Below are positions 42,079-51,211 of a stretch of 64,000 nt of DNA, piece after piece. The stretch lies in the IMG/VR virus record IMGVR_UViG_3300044611_000766, positions 1 to 64,000 of that record, one strand, 5' to 3'. Positions within the stretch are counted from its first letter, which is position 1. Each line of letters begins with the position of its first letter. The notes under the pieces are model-generated. The model made no database searches. It had not been told where the DNA came from and saw nothing but the letters and a program-made list of their open reading frames with translations. The position numbers were made by a program, and so were the translations under genes. The stretch comes from a virus.

Positions 42079-43037
42079 TACGCACTCAAGTCCCCGATAA
42101 GAACATAGCTATTGCTATCTACGCAGAATAAAGAAGCTGCAGAATATCTAGCTCTAAACTTTAATCCTGGTGTACTATTTATTGTTACTCCTGAAGCAGC
42201 GATTGTTATTTGTCCAGCTCCAAGCTGTAGTAGGTCTATTGATTGACCTGCACTTAATCCTGTTGAAGTATTAACAGTTACTGTTATCGCTGAAGCATTA
42301 TCTAATGTAACCATTTTTCCTAAGTCGCTATTGGCTAAAGTGTAACTAGTTCCTGTTTGTACATTTATTGTTTGCGTGCTAGCAAAAGATCCACTAGGGC
42401 CAGTTGGGCCAGTTGGGCCAGTTAATCCTGCTGGTCCGTTAGGACCAGTTGGTCCTGTAGGGCCAGGAACTGTTGATTCGGCTCCAGTGGGACCAGTTGG
42501 GCCTGTAGGGCCTGGTGAACCCGTAGGGCCTTCAGGTCCAGTAGGTCCAGTAGGGCCAGTAGGGCCAGGAACTGTTGATGCGGCTCCAGTGGGACCAGTT
42601 GGGCCTGTAGGGCCTGTGGGACCTGTAGGACCAGCAGGACCCACCTCAAGGCCTGCTACAGCAATATAAATAGAAACTCTAATAGAGTTAGAAGATGGTG
42701 GAGAATCAAAATAAACAGTTATAGCATTGCTGGAAGTTGCTTCCCAAGAAGTTAAAATTAAACCATATGGAGAAGCAGCCTCTCTAATTGTTACACTTAC
42801 GTCCCTACTACCAAAGTTATGCGTTAAAACATATGAATTACTGGTGCCATCGCCAATTGTAGCGTTATATACAGTTCCAGCTAGATTGGCGGAACTAGTA
42901 AATTCAACAATAGCGTTGGAACTATTCTTGTAATAAAGTTTTCCATCGGCGTAGTTAATTGCTAGTTCGCCATATTCCAAAGATGTAGGCGTATTGGACG
43001 ATGTGCCACTATTTTTTAATTTTATAGTATTAGCCAT
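42078..43037 (-). CDS. Collagen-like fibre protein
   Basis: This 319-residue protein starts [19 protein letters not shown] and [16 protein letters not shown], a short N-terminal attachment module shared with the next upstream gene. Residues ~130-225 are Gly-X-Y triplets, mostly GPT, with two near-identical inserts ([22 protein letters not shown]), as in trimeric collagen-like phage fibres. The C-terminal ~90 residues form a beta-rich knob. The internal DNA repeats could recombine and vary the stalk length. Confidence 0.8.
   Translation of the reverse strand: MANTIKLKNSGTSSNTPTSLEYGELAINYADGKLYYKNSSNAIVEFTSSANLAGTVYNATIGDGTSNSYVLTHNFGSRDVSVTIREAASPYGLILTSWEATSSNAITVYFDSPPSSNSIRVSIYIAVAGLEVGPAGPTGPTGPTGPTGPTGAASTVPGPTGPTGPTGPEGPTGSPGPTGPTGPTGAESTVPGPTGPTGPNGPAGLTGPTGPTGPSGSFASTQTINVQTGTSYTLANSDLGKMVTLDNASAITVTVNTSTGLSAGQSIDLLQLGAGQITIAASGVTINSTPGLKFRARYSAASLFCVDSNSYVLIGDLSA
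42385..42655 (-). repeat. Tandem GPTGPTGP-coding repeats
   Basis: Direct DNA repeats encoding Gly-Pro-Thr triplets, with two almost identical blocks of about 100 bases (around 42455-42560 and 42565-42625). They are the basis of the collagen-like stalk and a likely place for recombination or assembly collapse. Confidence 0.75.
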
Positions 43038-43077
43038 TAGTCACTCCACTTAACTAAGTTATTATAACATAAGTTAA

Positions 43078-44886
43078 TTAGAACGTGCCACCATCAATTG
43101 TGTATGTATCAACACCAAGAGTAGTTCTAGCTGTAGCTGCGTCTGCATCATCAAGTAATCCTCTAATAAATGAACTTAATGTTGTAACTGTTGCAGTTCC
43201 TGATCCAGTAAAATATGGAAGAGCATCTGCTGCAGAAGTTAATCCTGCTATTGCTCCAAGGTTTGCATTGTAAGCCTGTACATTAGTGCCTATTGCTAAT
43301 CCAAGAGCCGTACGAGCTGCTCCAGCGTCTGTAGAGCCCGTTCCACCGTTAGCTATGGCTATTGCGGTACCATTCCATGTACCAGTTGCAATTGTTCCAA
43401 CTGAAGTAAGGCTTGATGCGGTTACCCCTGAACCAAGAGTTGAACCAGAAAGAACATCAGTTCCATTGATTTTAAAAGTTTTACCATTTACAAGATTCAT
43501 GTTTTCTGATGAAGTCCATGAGTCAGTTGCGTCAATCCAGTTAAAGGTCTTGTCTGTTGCGCCCTTAAGGGTAAGACCACCACCATCAGCACCTGCGTCT
43601 GTTGGACTTGCGACTGAACCAAGCTCGATATTCTTATCGTCAACCGTGATTGTAGTTGAGTTAATTGTAGTTGTTGTACCGTTGACTGTCAGATCACCTG
43701 AAAGGGTAAGAGATGTACCAGTAGCAGCACCAATGTTTGGCGTTACAAGTGTTGGCGTATTAGCAAATACAAGTGCTCCAGTACCAGTTTCATCCGATAT
43801 AATTCCAGCAAGTTCTGATGATGAAGTAGCTGCAAAATCCGAAAGTTTATTATTAGTAAGCGCTACAGTACCAGTTGCGTCTGGAAGACTTACGGTTCTG
43901 TCGGCTGTCGGGTCAGTAACTGCAAGGACTGTCTCAAACTCATTAGCCGTTGCGCCTTCAAATGTAATAAAATGTGCATCTGGAAGATAGATACCATGAA
44001 TTCTTGGAGTCCCACCAGTAGCCGTGATTTCTGGTCCATTGATGGTTGGCGTAGTAAGAGTCTTGTTCGTAAGCGTTTGAGTGTTTGTAGTTCCAACTAC
44101 TGCACCAGTTGCACCATGAGCTTCTGTTGCTGATGTATGAGTCGTTAGATTACCTGCAACTGTTGAAGCTGAACCATAGGCGTCGTAGGTATTCGCTGTT
44201 ACTGAAATTGCACCTGTTGAGTCTGTGTAAGTAAGGCCTGTCCCAACTGCATTTCCAACTGCATCTTGAGCAGCTTCGTTGAAGTCTGTAACTGCACTTG
44301 CTGGGATAGCGATGTTTGCTGTGCCAGCTGCGGTCAAACGACCTTGAGCGTCAACTGTAAAGGTTGAAACTGCTGTAGCTGAACCATATGAACCAGCCGT
44401 AACAGTTGTATTATCAAGATCTATTGTAACTTTATCAGATGCACCAGCTGTAGCAGTTAGTCCTGTTCCACCGGAAATTGTTAATGTATCACCAAGAGTA
44501 ATTGTCTGACTTGTTCCACCATCTCCAGCTAAAGTAAAAGAACCTGATACTGCGCCTACTGCAGCAGCTACGAATGCTGTTGTTGCAACTTTGGTACTAT
44601 TATCTCCCGATGTTTGAGTAGTAGCTGTTGCAGATCCGCCAAGTTCAACTGTTCCTGAAAATGTTTTATTACCAGTAACTGTTTGTGTACCAGAAAGGCC
44701 TACATAGGCACCCGGGCCAGCAATAGCTAAAGAAGAGGTTGCAAGTCCGCCTTCTCCACCGGTTCCTTTGCCATAATAAAGTGTATCATCAGCTTCATTA
44801 AATGCTAATTCAGCATTGGCAAGACCTGTTGGTGCTCCAACTGCTCCAGCGCTAGACCTTCTTTTGATTCTGATTGTATTTGCCAT
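43078..44886 (-). CDS. Repeat-rich tail or head fibre protein
   Basis: A start at ATG 44886 (MANTIRIKRRSSAGA) is preferred because GGAGGA lies about 11 bases upstream; the ATG at 44904 overlaps the previous gene. About 602 residues. It shares the N-terminal MANTI...GxxNAELAFNEADDTLYYG module with the collagen-like gene. The rest is composed of beta-helix/fibre phrases (LSGTQTVTGNKTFSGT, STTITVDDKNIELGSVASP, LGSGVTASSLTSVGTIATG, IANGGTGSTDAGAARTALG), typical of phage fibres. Many repeats are degenerate. Confidence 0.8.
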   Translation of the reverse strand: MANTIRIKRRSSAGAVGAPTGLANAELAFNEADDTLYYGKGTGGEGGLATSSLAIAGPGAYVGLSGTQTVTGNKTFSGTVELGGSATATTQTSGDNSTKVATTAFVAAAVGAVSGSFTLAGDGGTSQTITLGDTLTISGGTGLTATAGASDKVTIDLDNTTVTAGSYGSATAVSTFTVDAQGRLTAAGTANIAIPASAVTDFNEAAQDAVGNAVGTGLTYTDSTGAISVTANTYDAYGSASTVAGNLTTHTSATEAHGATGAVVGTTNTQTLTNKTLTTPTINGPEITATGGTPRIHGIYLPDAHFITFEGATANEFETVLAVTDPTADRTVSLPDATGTVALTNNKLSDFAATSSSELAGIISDETGTGALVFANTPTLVTPNIGAATGTSLTLSGDLTVNGTTTTINSTTITVDDKNIELGSVASPTDAGADGGGLTLKGATDKTFNWIDATDSWTSSENMNLVNGKTFKINGTDVLSGSTLGSGVTASSLTSVGTIATGTWNGTAIAIANGGTGSTDAGAARTALGLAIGTNVQAYNANLGAIAGLTSAADALPYFTGSGTATVTTLSSFIRGLLDDADAATARTTLGVDTYTIDGGTF

Positions 44887-44887
44887 T

Positions 44888-45226
44888 TTAGAAATTTCCT
44901 CCATCGGTTAGATTGTTTTCAGAGTAGTTGACCCACTGAGAGCCGTTGTATCGTAATATATTGCCTGTTGCAACTGAACTTATAGTAACATCAGTTAATC
45001 CATTTAAAATAGACTGAGTTGATATACTTTGTTCTGCTGCTATAATTCTGTCTTTGACAGTTAAATAAGATCCTGCTGGACTAACACCTAAAACTGTTTG
45101 CAAAGCTTCTATGGCGTCATTTGCATTTGTGTGCTGCAAATGGTGTGGCACTGTGTTAGAGTTTAAAGTATCTGTTGCGGTAGGATTCACTAGATTGTCT
45201 AGAGAAGCTGGATAATTTGTTGCCAT
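44888..45226 (-). CDS. Small fibre-associated protein
   Basis: This 112-residue protein (MATNYPASLDNLVNPTATDTL) carries the phrase HHLQHTNANDAIEALQTVLGV followed by a heptad-like segment (VKDRIIAAEQSISTQ) and a C-terminal NGSQWVNYSENNL. Similar short proteins and domains occur at fibre gene clusters, where they help trimerise or attach fibres. The function is inferred from the context. Confidence 0.6.
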   Translation of the reverse strand: MATNYPASLDNLVNPTATDTLNSNTVPHHLQHTNANDAIEALQTVLGVSPAGSYLTVKDRIIAAEQSISTQSILNGLTDVTISSVATGNILRYNGSQWVNYSENNLTDGGNF

Positions 45227-45234
45227 GATATTCC

Positions 45235-45645
45235 TTATAAAGCTATGATTTTAGTGGAATCATTATTCCACACTATAGTAACAGGGGCTTGGATATTTGC
45301 GCTAGAAAAGGGTAAGCCTGTCGACGTATCTAAGTATGCTATTAGCCTAGAAGTCGCATCAGAGCCACTGTCTGAATATAATGCTACTGCATTAAAAGAA
45401 TTGCCTGAATAATTTCCGATCGTTACGTCGTCAGCGTCAAATACTCCATCTGTTACGGTTTTGTTAGATAGTCCTGAACTTCTGTCTTCAATAGAAGATG
45501 AGTTAATGTCTGAAACAAATTGATGTGTATTTACATTGGGCGTATAAGTATTGTTTAGTATTAATACTTTAATTGTGTTTGAATATAAATTAATTTCACC
45601 TTTTAAAAAAGACTCTTTTGCTTTTTTATAAATAAAATTAGCCAT
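45235..45645 (-). CDS. Small fibre or decoration protein
   Basis: This 136-residue protein starts with FIYKKAKESFLKGEINLYSNTIKVLIL, a pattern seen in small phage tail/fibre proteins (aromatic-K-x-x-L-x-G-x-I-x-L followed by a short strand). Next come YTPNVNTHQFVSDI and AVALYSDSG. It shares one base with the preceding gene. Its position after the capsid block leaves head-fibre or tail-fibre roles open. Confidence 0.55.
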   Translation of the reverse strand: MANFIYKKAKESFLKGEINLYSNTIKVLILNNTYTPNVNTHQFVSDINSSSIEDRSSGLSNKTVTDGVFDADDVTIGNYSGNSFNAVALYSDSGSDATSRLIAYLDTSTGLPFSSANIQAPVTIVWNNDSTKIIAL

Positions 45646-46415
45646 TAAACACCAACATCTTTAGAAACTATAATTCTGTATTTATATCCAGATTCATAGT
45701 ATGTTGCGTCTTCTTCATTGTAAACTGGAGTTGCGTCATCAGAGGGAAAATCGACATAGACTTCTGGTTTCCATGAATGCATAGAAACGTTTGCTGATAC
45801 ATTTTCCCATCTTGATGGTGATCTTTGTATTTTTTTTCTTTGTGCTTTAAAATAGAAGCTATTAAGGAAGTTTGAAGCTGGTCTAGAACTAAATGTTATT
45901 GTCACTCTTCCGTTATTGTATGAATTATCTAGATAAAAATCTCCATTAGATGGATCTACGGAGGCAATATAAAAATTAGGATTCTTTGCTATTATTTGAA
46001 TAGACGTATATGCGTCTGTTCTTATTGAGTGATCTTCAATATAAACTTCTTGAATTTCTGGAACTCTAATTGAAGAAAAACTAGAAGGTGTTGCAGCTTC
46101 GGTGGTTTCAAATATAACTTGCTCTTCGGCTATTAGCTCATTTGCTGCATCGAGAAAGCCAACAGCTCTAATTTTGTATTCTGTCTCACTTTGAAGAACT
46201 GCATCCCAATATAGGGTAAGAGTTCTGGAGACTTGATTGTAATCAGTTATTGTATTAATAGTTAAAAAAGGATTAGCAACAATAGTTGGTGTAGCTGTAT
46301 TGGTTTGTACAATAAAATTGCTATTCTTTAATGAAGATATTTTTATTGTTCTTCCAAATTTAATTATTGCAGTATTTAAATTAATTTCTGCGTGCTCTAT
46401 TAGGTTTAGTGCCAC
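45645..46415 (-). CDS. Structural protein of unknown function (beta-rich)
   Basis: This 256-residue protein consists of beta strands that look like two Ig-like or fibronectin-like modules (TLTLYWDAVLQSETEYKIRAV; RVTITFSSRPASNFLNSFYF). No catalytic motif is present. It is the first gene after the major capsid terminator hairpin and probably belongs to a fibre or head decoration. Confidence 0.55.
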   Translation of the reverse strand: MALNLIEHAEINLNTAIIKFGRTIKISSLKNSNFIVQTNTATPTIVANPFLTINTITDYNQVSRTLTLYWDAVLQSETEYKIRAVGFLDAANELIAEEQVIFETTEAATPSSFSSIRVPEIQEVYIEDHSIRTDAYTSIQIIAKNPNFYIASVDPSNGDFYLDNSYNNGRVTITFSSRPASNFLNSFYFKAQRKKIQRSPSRWENVSANVSMHSWKPEVYVDFPSDDATPVYNEEDATYYESGYKYRIIVSKDVGV

Positions 46416-46470
46416 ATTTATCTCCTAATCATTTATAAATATTAGTAACAAAAAAACATAGGATAATAAA

Positions 46471-46502
46471 CAAAGGGAGTGGCTTTTACACCACTCCCTT
46501 TG
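46471..46502 (-). terminator. Hairpin terminator after the major capsid gene
   Basis: A perfect 12-bp inverted repeat (CAAAGGGAGTGG / CCACTCCCTTTG) with an eight-base loop lies 36 bases after the capsid stop codon on the minus strand. The following bases are A/T rich with a run of seven T further on. Placement after the most strongly expressed virion gene supports a terminator or attenuator. Confidence 0.78.
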
Positions 46503-46537
46503 CCCCGGGTATCGTAACTATAACACCCTAAGGTCTA

Positions 46538-47596
46538 TCAGGTCATTTCGTTTGTGACCTGAACCTCATAGTTGCGTGCTAATCTAACACCCTTAGCAAC
46601 AGTGATTCCCTCACCGTCGCCAAGCATTACGATGTCGTAGCGCTCTTTCATCTTCATTGAGCGAATGTCACGGCTTGGATCATCAAACTGATCGGTGCTC
46701 ATGTCATCCTTAACAAGAAGAGTGCCAACTTCGTTGCGGTCGATCAAGAAAAGATCTGAACTAGCAGCGGTAGCACCACTCTTTGCTGTGAAGCTTACGA
46801 AAGGTGAAACGATTACGTTAAGGCCCATGGGAGCAGTTGCGTTAAGCGCTGCTTCCTTGGACTGAGGACGATAGCCCCAGCTGGTGTTGACTGCAGCTGC
46901 TGAACCACCTGTGTGGAAGATTGCATCCTTAAGGAATACAGACCACATGAGTGGGTGCAAAATGAAGTCGGTTGGAATATGATTCTCTGCCATTAAGACA
47001 GCAGCCATATCGATGATGTCGTCCCATGTAACGGTCTTGTTTGCAGTACCGTTAATGTCGCGACCAGTTGTATCATCGTATGAACCACTATCATTGTCAA
47101 AGACGATTGTTGCAGCGTCTTTGAAGCGGCTTAGAGCGATCTGCTCCTTAAGGCGAGCCATTGCACGACCTGCAGCCCTTACGTGAAGGCCAACGATATC
47201 CCAAAGAGAGTCTGCGATGACTTCTTCGGTAAATGCTAGCTTAACGCCCTTTTTGGAGACTTTGCCCTCGATTTGCTTTGCAAAAGCGAGTGCTTGCTCT
47301 GGATATTCTTGTCCTTCGGGAATCTCTGCTGCTTGGATAGCGTTTACTGCGGGGAACTCCAAGGAGCGTCCCTTTCCTAGGCGAACTGTTGAAAGAAGTG
47401 GCGTTACCAACAATTGTGGCTCTGCTGCTTCCTTAAGAGTGCGAGAGATGATCTTAGGGAAGAGAATAGCAGCATCTGGTGATGCAAACGCTTCCTTAAT
47501 AGTTACTCTGTTGTCTTCGTCAATGTGTCCGTCTTCGGCCAGCGCGGCTTCCCAAGCTGGGAGACCCGAGAGGAGCTCTTGGATTGTCTTACTCAT
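46538..47596 (-). CDS. Major capsid protein
   Basis: This 352-residue protein is of HK97-fold type by position and phrasing: AAILFPKIISRTLKEAAEPQ (N-arm), a basic and glycine-rich E-loop-like region, AGRAMARLKEQIALSRF (spine helix), a P-domain TDFILHPLMWSVFLKDAIF, and C-terminal VRLARNYEVQVTN. It follows protease and decoration genes and precedes a strong terminator. The ribosome binding site GGAGGA is well placed. Codon use here is more GC-rich than in other genes, as expected for a highly expressed protein. No in-frame CGG. Confidence 0.88.
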   Translation of the reverse strand: MSKTIQELLSGLPAWEAALAEDGHIDEDNRVTIKEAFASPDAAILFPKIISRTLKEAAEPQLLVTPLLSTVRLGKGRSLEFPAVNAIQAAEIPEGQEYPEQALAFAKQIEGKVSKKGVKLAFTEEVIADSLWDIVGLHVRAAGRAMARLKEQIALSRFKDAATIVFDNDSGSYDDTTGRDINGTANKTVTWDDIIDMAAVLMAENHIPTDFILHPLMWSVFLKDAIFHTGGSAAAVNTSWGYRPQSKEAALNATAPMGLNVIVSPFVSFTAKSGATAASSDLFLIDRNEVGTLLVKDDMSTDQFDDPSRDIRSMKMKERYDIVMLGDGEGITVAKGVRLARNYEVQVTNEMT

Positions 47597-47624
47597 CTTA
47601 GGATTATTCCTCCTGTGTTATTAA

Positions 47625-48401
47625 TTATATTGTGAGATTAACGCGGAATGCGCCAATTACGTTGTGGACATCCAGGTTACTACGGATGCCAAGCTTACCT
47701 GAATATGCTCCAGCTCTTGTTAGCTCGAACACAGTCTTGAGTGCGCCTGGATCTGATGGTAATTGCATGTAGGAAAGAAGGCCATCATCAAAGTTGGTAG
47801 CAAACTTTTCTACTTCTATAACCTTACCAACCTGGAGGTAAGAATATACGCTACTGCTTGCGAGGAAATCGCTTGCAGCTGCCTTTACTGGACGTCCCAT
47901 GTGATCGGGACGAACAACGTCACCTACTGCTAAGTTTGAGTTAATGATGTCTACCATTGGGTACTCAATATAGCCGTGAGTGATAAATCCTGCACCTTGT
48001 GAGGTGCCCTTGTCGAATGGGCGGTACAGGTCATACTGTGCTACGCCGATTGGAACTGATCTTGCAGGAACTGTAACTGTGTCTGTAGCGCCCGAGCTGT
48101 AGCTTGGGGTTGCACCGTCAAGTGGGTCCCAAGATGTTGGCATGTTGTCACCGTAAGTGACTGAAGAAGCTGTACCATTAGCTGGTACCACTTCTGCATC
48201 ACCGGTGGTTGCATTAGCTACTACTGAAAGAATTGTTCCTTTAGGAATGACGATCTCAAAGCGATCATCTTCACTATCTAAATACCAGGTTGGAAGACCT
48301 GCGGCTGGAAGGAGGTATGCGGCTGGGGCGATACCCTCAGAAACCACAAGACGACCAGAACCAGTTTTAGTCCCTACCTTACGAAATTTTGCTAAGCTCA
48401 T
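47625..48401 (-). CDS. Capsid decoration / head-stabilising protein (putative)
   Basis: This 258-residue protein lies between protease and capsid genes, where decoration proteins are usual. It is beta-rich (FEIVIPKGTILSVVANATTGD, VTVPARSVPIGVAQYDLYRP, LAVGDVVRPDHMGRPVKAA) and has no catalytic motif. Codon usage resembles that of the capsid gene, in keeping with a high copy number. Confidence 0.7.
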   Translation of the reverse strand: MSLAKFRKVGTKTGSGRLVVSEGIAPAAYLLPAAGLPTWYLDSEDDRFEIVIPKGTILSVVANATTGDAEVVPANGTASSVTYGDNMPTSWDPLDGATPSYSSGATDTVTVPARSVPIGVAQYDLYRPFDKGTSQGAGFITHGYIEYPMVDIINSNLAVGDVVRPDHMGRPVKAAASDFLASSSVYSYLQVGKVIEVEKFATNFDDGLLSYMQLPSDPGALKTVFELTRAGAYSGKLGIRSNLDVHNVIGAFRVNLTI

Positions 48402-48430
48402 TTGTTTTTCTCCTTAAGCAAAGTGTTGTT

Positions 48431-50048
48431 TTAAAGTTTACGGCGACCCATAAGAGCGTCTACAAAGATTTCTTCGACACTTGGGGCTTTTTCTTCTTTT
48501 TCTTCTTTGACTTTTCCATCAAGAGTAAGAACATTATTCTCACCCTCAACAACTTCTGTCTCAGAAGTTATTTCTGGCATTGATGACATAGCAGCCTTAA
48601 CTGCTGGCATCTTTGCCAAATCTCTTAAAGAATCAGCTAATGAAGATGCGGTTCTAGCTGAGTGATCCTCAATTAGGCCCTCTCTTAAATCAGCGCTCTC
48701 TACTCCTGCAGAAATTTTTGCATCAACAACTCTTTCTACTAGAGTTCTGTGTAGAGCTTTCTTAAGTTTCGCATTTTCTTCCTCAAGGAGCTTTACTTTT
48801 TGCAGTAAAGTAGTATCACCGGTCTCAGCGACTTCTTCTTTATTGTCGTTGAGTGGTTCCTCTTTTTTCTCCTCTTCGGAAACAGCCTGAGTTTCTTCAG
48901 ACTTCTCTTCCGACTTTTCAGCTTTTTCGGAATCAACAGCTTCTTGAGCTTGTACATCCGCCTTGTCTGAATTGTCTTCTAAGACCTTCTCTTCAGCTTC
49001 TGGCTTTTCTGCAGCATCTTCAGCTGGAACTTCTTCTGAACCCTCTGGGTCATTAGTCTGCTCTTCAGCTTTTGGTTGCTCTTGTTCTTCGCCAGATTCT
49101 GAGGCAATTGAGGAAAGATCACTGCTTAGCTCTTCGGCCACAGCAAGGATGTCCTCTTGTGTTTCGACATTGTCCATTGTTTTAATCTCCTGAGAATCAG
49201 TACTGATTTTTTCATCTCCATCAGATAGTAATGAGTTATTATTGTTATTATAATTTTCACTTTCATGGATTGAAAGTGCAGTCAAGAAAGAACCCTTAAG
49301 ATGGAGATACAAGGGCTTCGATTCCTTCTTTTTGAGAGAAGTAAGAACTGATTGATTTTCTTCAATTGATACTATATCTTCTTCGTTCATATGAAGAACA
49401 AAAGCAGAACTCTTAGCAACCCATTCGCCATCAGTTGTTGCTACATCGCCGGCATTAGGACCCTTAACTGATCTAACGCTAGACTTTGAATCTGCAGGTT
49501 GATTGACAAAAGAATATTCTTTAAAAGAAATATCTTGCATGTCTACAAATGCAAGTTTGCCTTTATAAACTTGACCTCTTCTGTACTTAGAAAGAGGTGG
49601 CCTTCCTGCTTCTGTTTCTTTAGCAAGGTCTGCACCACTGATTGAGCAAACAGCCTTGTTAGCTCTTCCGCCCACTGATCCAGTTAGATATCTTTTATCT
49701 AAAACTTTTTGAACAGCTACTGGATCTGTGATTGCAATCTGCAGCCTAACGTAAGATGAGCCATCTTGCTCTTTATCCATCTTGGCTGCCATTACTCTGC
49801 CAATAGGCTCAGAGTTTAAATCATGATTTAAAATAATTGGCTTTGGATATGGTTCAACCCATGACTGAAGAGCTTTTTCTAACTCAATAGCTGAGTAGTT
49901 ATTATAGTTTCCGTGTCAAGCCTTCATGAATAGCGGCGACTTCTATAATTAATCCCTGATTAAGATTATTTGCTTCCTCAAAAGAAAAGTCTGATTGAGA
50001 GAAATCAGGTAGTTTTACTGTAAAGTTTTCGACAAAGTCAAAAGCCAT
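48431..50048 (-). CDS. Prohead protease-scaffold fusion, joined through a CGGA codon
   Basis: It starts at ATG 50048 (MAFDFVENFTVKLPDFS). CGGA at residue 46 gives AAIHEGLT-X-NYNNYSAIELEKAL and a 538-residue protein; the triplet frame stops two codons later at TAA. The protease domain shows IILNHDLNSEPIG (His candidate) and GSVGGRA (Ser candidate), as in phage capsid maturation proteases. After residue ~190 the chain is acidic and low-complexity (Glu/Ala/Ser), with a coiled coil VKLLEEENAKLKKAL and a C-terminal GRRKL, as expected for scaffold. The ATG at 49792, usable by gene finders, would miss the N-terminal 86 residues. Confidence 0.87.
49910..49913 (-). other. CGGA four-base codon (+1 recoding site 11)
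   Basis: In-frame ACA CGGA AAC at residue 46 of the protease. Triplet reading gives R-K-L-stop. Four-base reading joins IHEGLT to NYNNYS, a contiguous protease N-terminal segment followed by the NHD motif. Confidence 0.93.
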
Positions 50049-50123
50049 GTTTACTCCATTTTTATTAGATCAAAATATATAGTAATTTACTTTTATAGCA
50101 TTAAACAATTTTATATAAAGATA
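50049..50123 (-). promoter_or_regulatory. AT-rich gap before the protease gene, possible promoter region
   Basis: This 75-base gap is very A/T-rich (TATAAA-like and TATATA-like strings on the minus strand) and precedes the protease-decoration-capsid block. It could hold a late promoter, but no conserved element can be established from a single copy. The protease ribosome binding site (GGAG, 5 bases before ATG) lies at its end. Confidence 0.3.
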
Positions 50124-50903
50124 TCACGTTTTTATATAGTTTTCAAAAAGAATAGATTCTCTTTGATCACCTTCTTTTAAGAACTTCAAAAGAAATTCCT
50201 CATGCATTAGGTGTGGAGCATAAATATAGGATGCGCTGTAAAGGTCAAGACCTTTTCTTTTGGCGTCAAGACACCATCCCAAATCTTCTCCTTGAGAATG
50301 AAATTCATAATTAACATTCTCATATGTTTTTTTGGACATCATTTTAGCAGCCATTATAACATCTGCTTTAAAATAACTTCCAATTGGATAAGACTCTTGC
50401 CTATAGGCTTTGTCAGATCCGTCATCTTTCCATGACATTACGCTTGGAAACTTAGTGTCAAATGGAGTCATAAACATTAGTGGACTTACTGCATCTGCGC
50501 CATCGTCGATATGCGCAGTTAGAAGTTCTATTGTTGATGGATGTTTAATTATTATATCAGAATCTAAACTAAAATAATAATCAGGACTAATTTCTCTTGC
50601 TTTTTTTAAAAGAGAGTTTCTAAGATTAACCATGTTATGGTATTTTGACATGGTCCACTGTCTTGAGTTTGCTGAATGCTCAAAGTGCGGAATATCTTCT
50701 CTGATAGTTATTTCACAATGGGCAATCTGCGGATTCATATCCACAAATCTTTTTATAAAAGCTATTGTTTGTTCGTCGTCTGGTGCAGCTTCAAAAATGA
50801 AACCTATATCAGAAAGAGGAACAGATTGTCTTTCTATTGCTGATGCCCATAGTGGGAATATCCAACTTCTTTTATAAATTGGACAACCAATTAATACCTT
50901 CAT
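50124..50903 (-). CDS. GT-A-type glycosyltransferase
   Basis: This 259-residue protein starts with MKVLIGCPIYKRSWIF and has the GT-A layout: PIYKR nucleotide-sugar entry loop, a helix with RNSLLKKAREI, and the metal-binding D-x-D as YYFSLDSDIII. Later SQGEDLGWCLDAKRKG resembles the catalytic ED segment of GT2/ANP1-like enzymes. It is embedded between portal-linked genes and the protease, so it may glycosylate capsid or another virion protein, or modify host glycans. The acceptor is unknown. Confidence 0.78.
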   Translation of the reverse strand: MKVLIGCPIYKRSWIFPLWASAIERQSVPLSDIGFIFEAAPDDEQTIAFIKRFVDMNPQIAHCEITIREDIPHFEHSANSRQWTMSKYHNMVNLRNSLLKKAREISPDYYFSLDSDIIIKHPSTIELLTAHIDDGADAVSPLMFMTPFDTKFPSVMSWKDDGSDKAYRQESYPIGSYFKADVIMAAKMMSKKTYENVNYEFHSQGEDLGWCLDAKRKGLDLYSASYIYAPHLMHEEFLLKFLKEGDQRESILFENYIKT

Positions 50904-51211
50904 TATACTTCCTGTGTGTCAGGTTTTTCTTGCTTTACTGTCTTTTTGGGAGCTGGCTCAATTTTTTCAACTGGTTGCTCTTGCTGTATTTTTTCTGCTA
51001 CTACTTCTTTTATTACTTCTTGCTGGACTTCTTCTTCGTCTTCACCTTCTGTGACAGCTTCAAAAATGTCAACAAAAGCGTCAACTATATCTACAAGAAT
51101 TTGTAAAGCCAATCTTACTTGACCATTTTCTACAGCTTCTCTAAAACCTTCTACGGCATCTTCTTCTCTAAGATATTGCTTGGAGATTTCTGACTCAATC
51201 ATAAAACTCAT
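50903..51211 (-). CDS. Small acidic protein of unknown function
   Basis: This 102-residue protein overlaps the portal stop by four bases (ATGA) and the next gene's start by one base. The first half is helical (AVEGFREAVENGQVRLALQI, LVDIVDAFVDIFEAVTEG), the second half highly Glu/Lys/Val/Gln-rich. It may be a scaffold or portal accessory. No domain is recognised. Confidence 0.65.
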   Translation of the reverse strand: MSFMIESEISKQYLREEDAVEGFREAVENGQVRLALQILVDIVDAFVDIFEAVTEGEDEEEVQQEVIKEVVAEKIQQEQPVEKIEPAPKKTVKQEKPDTQEV

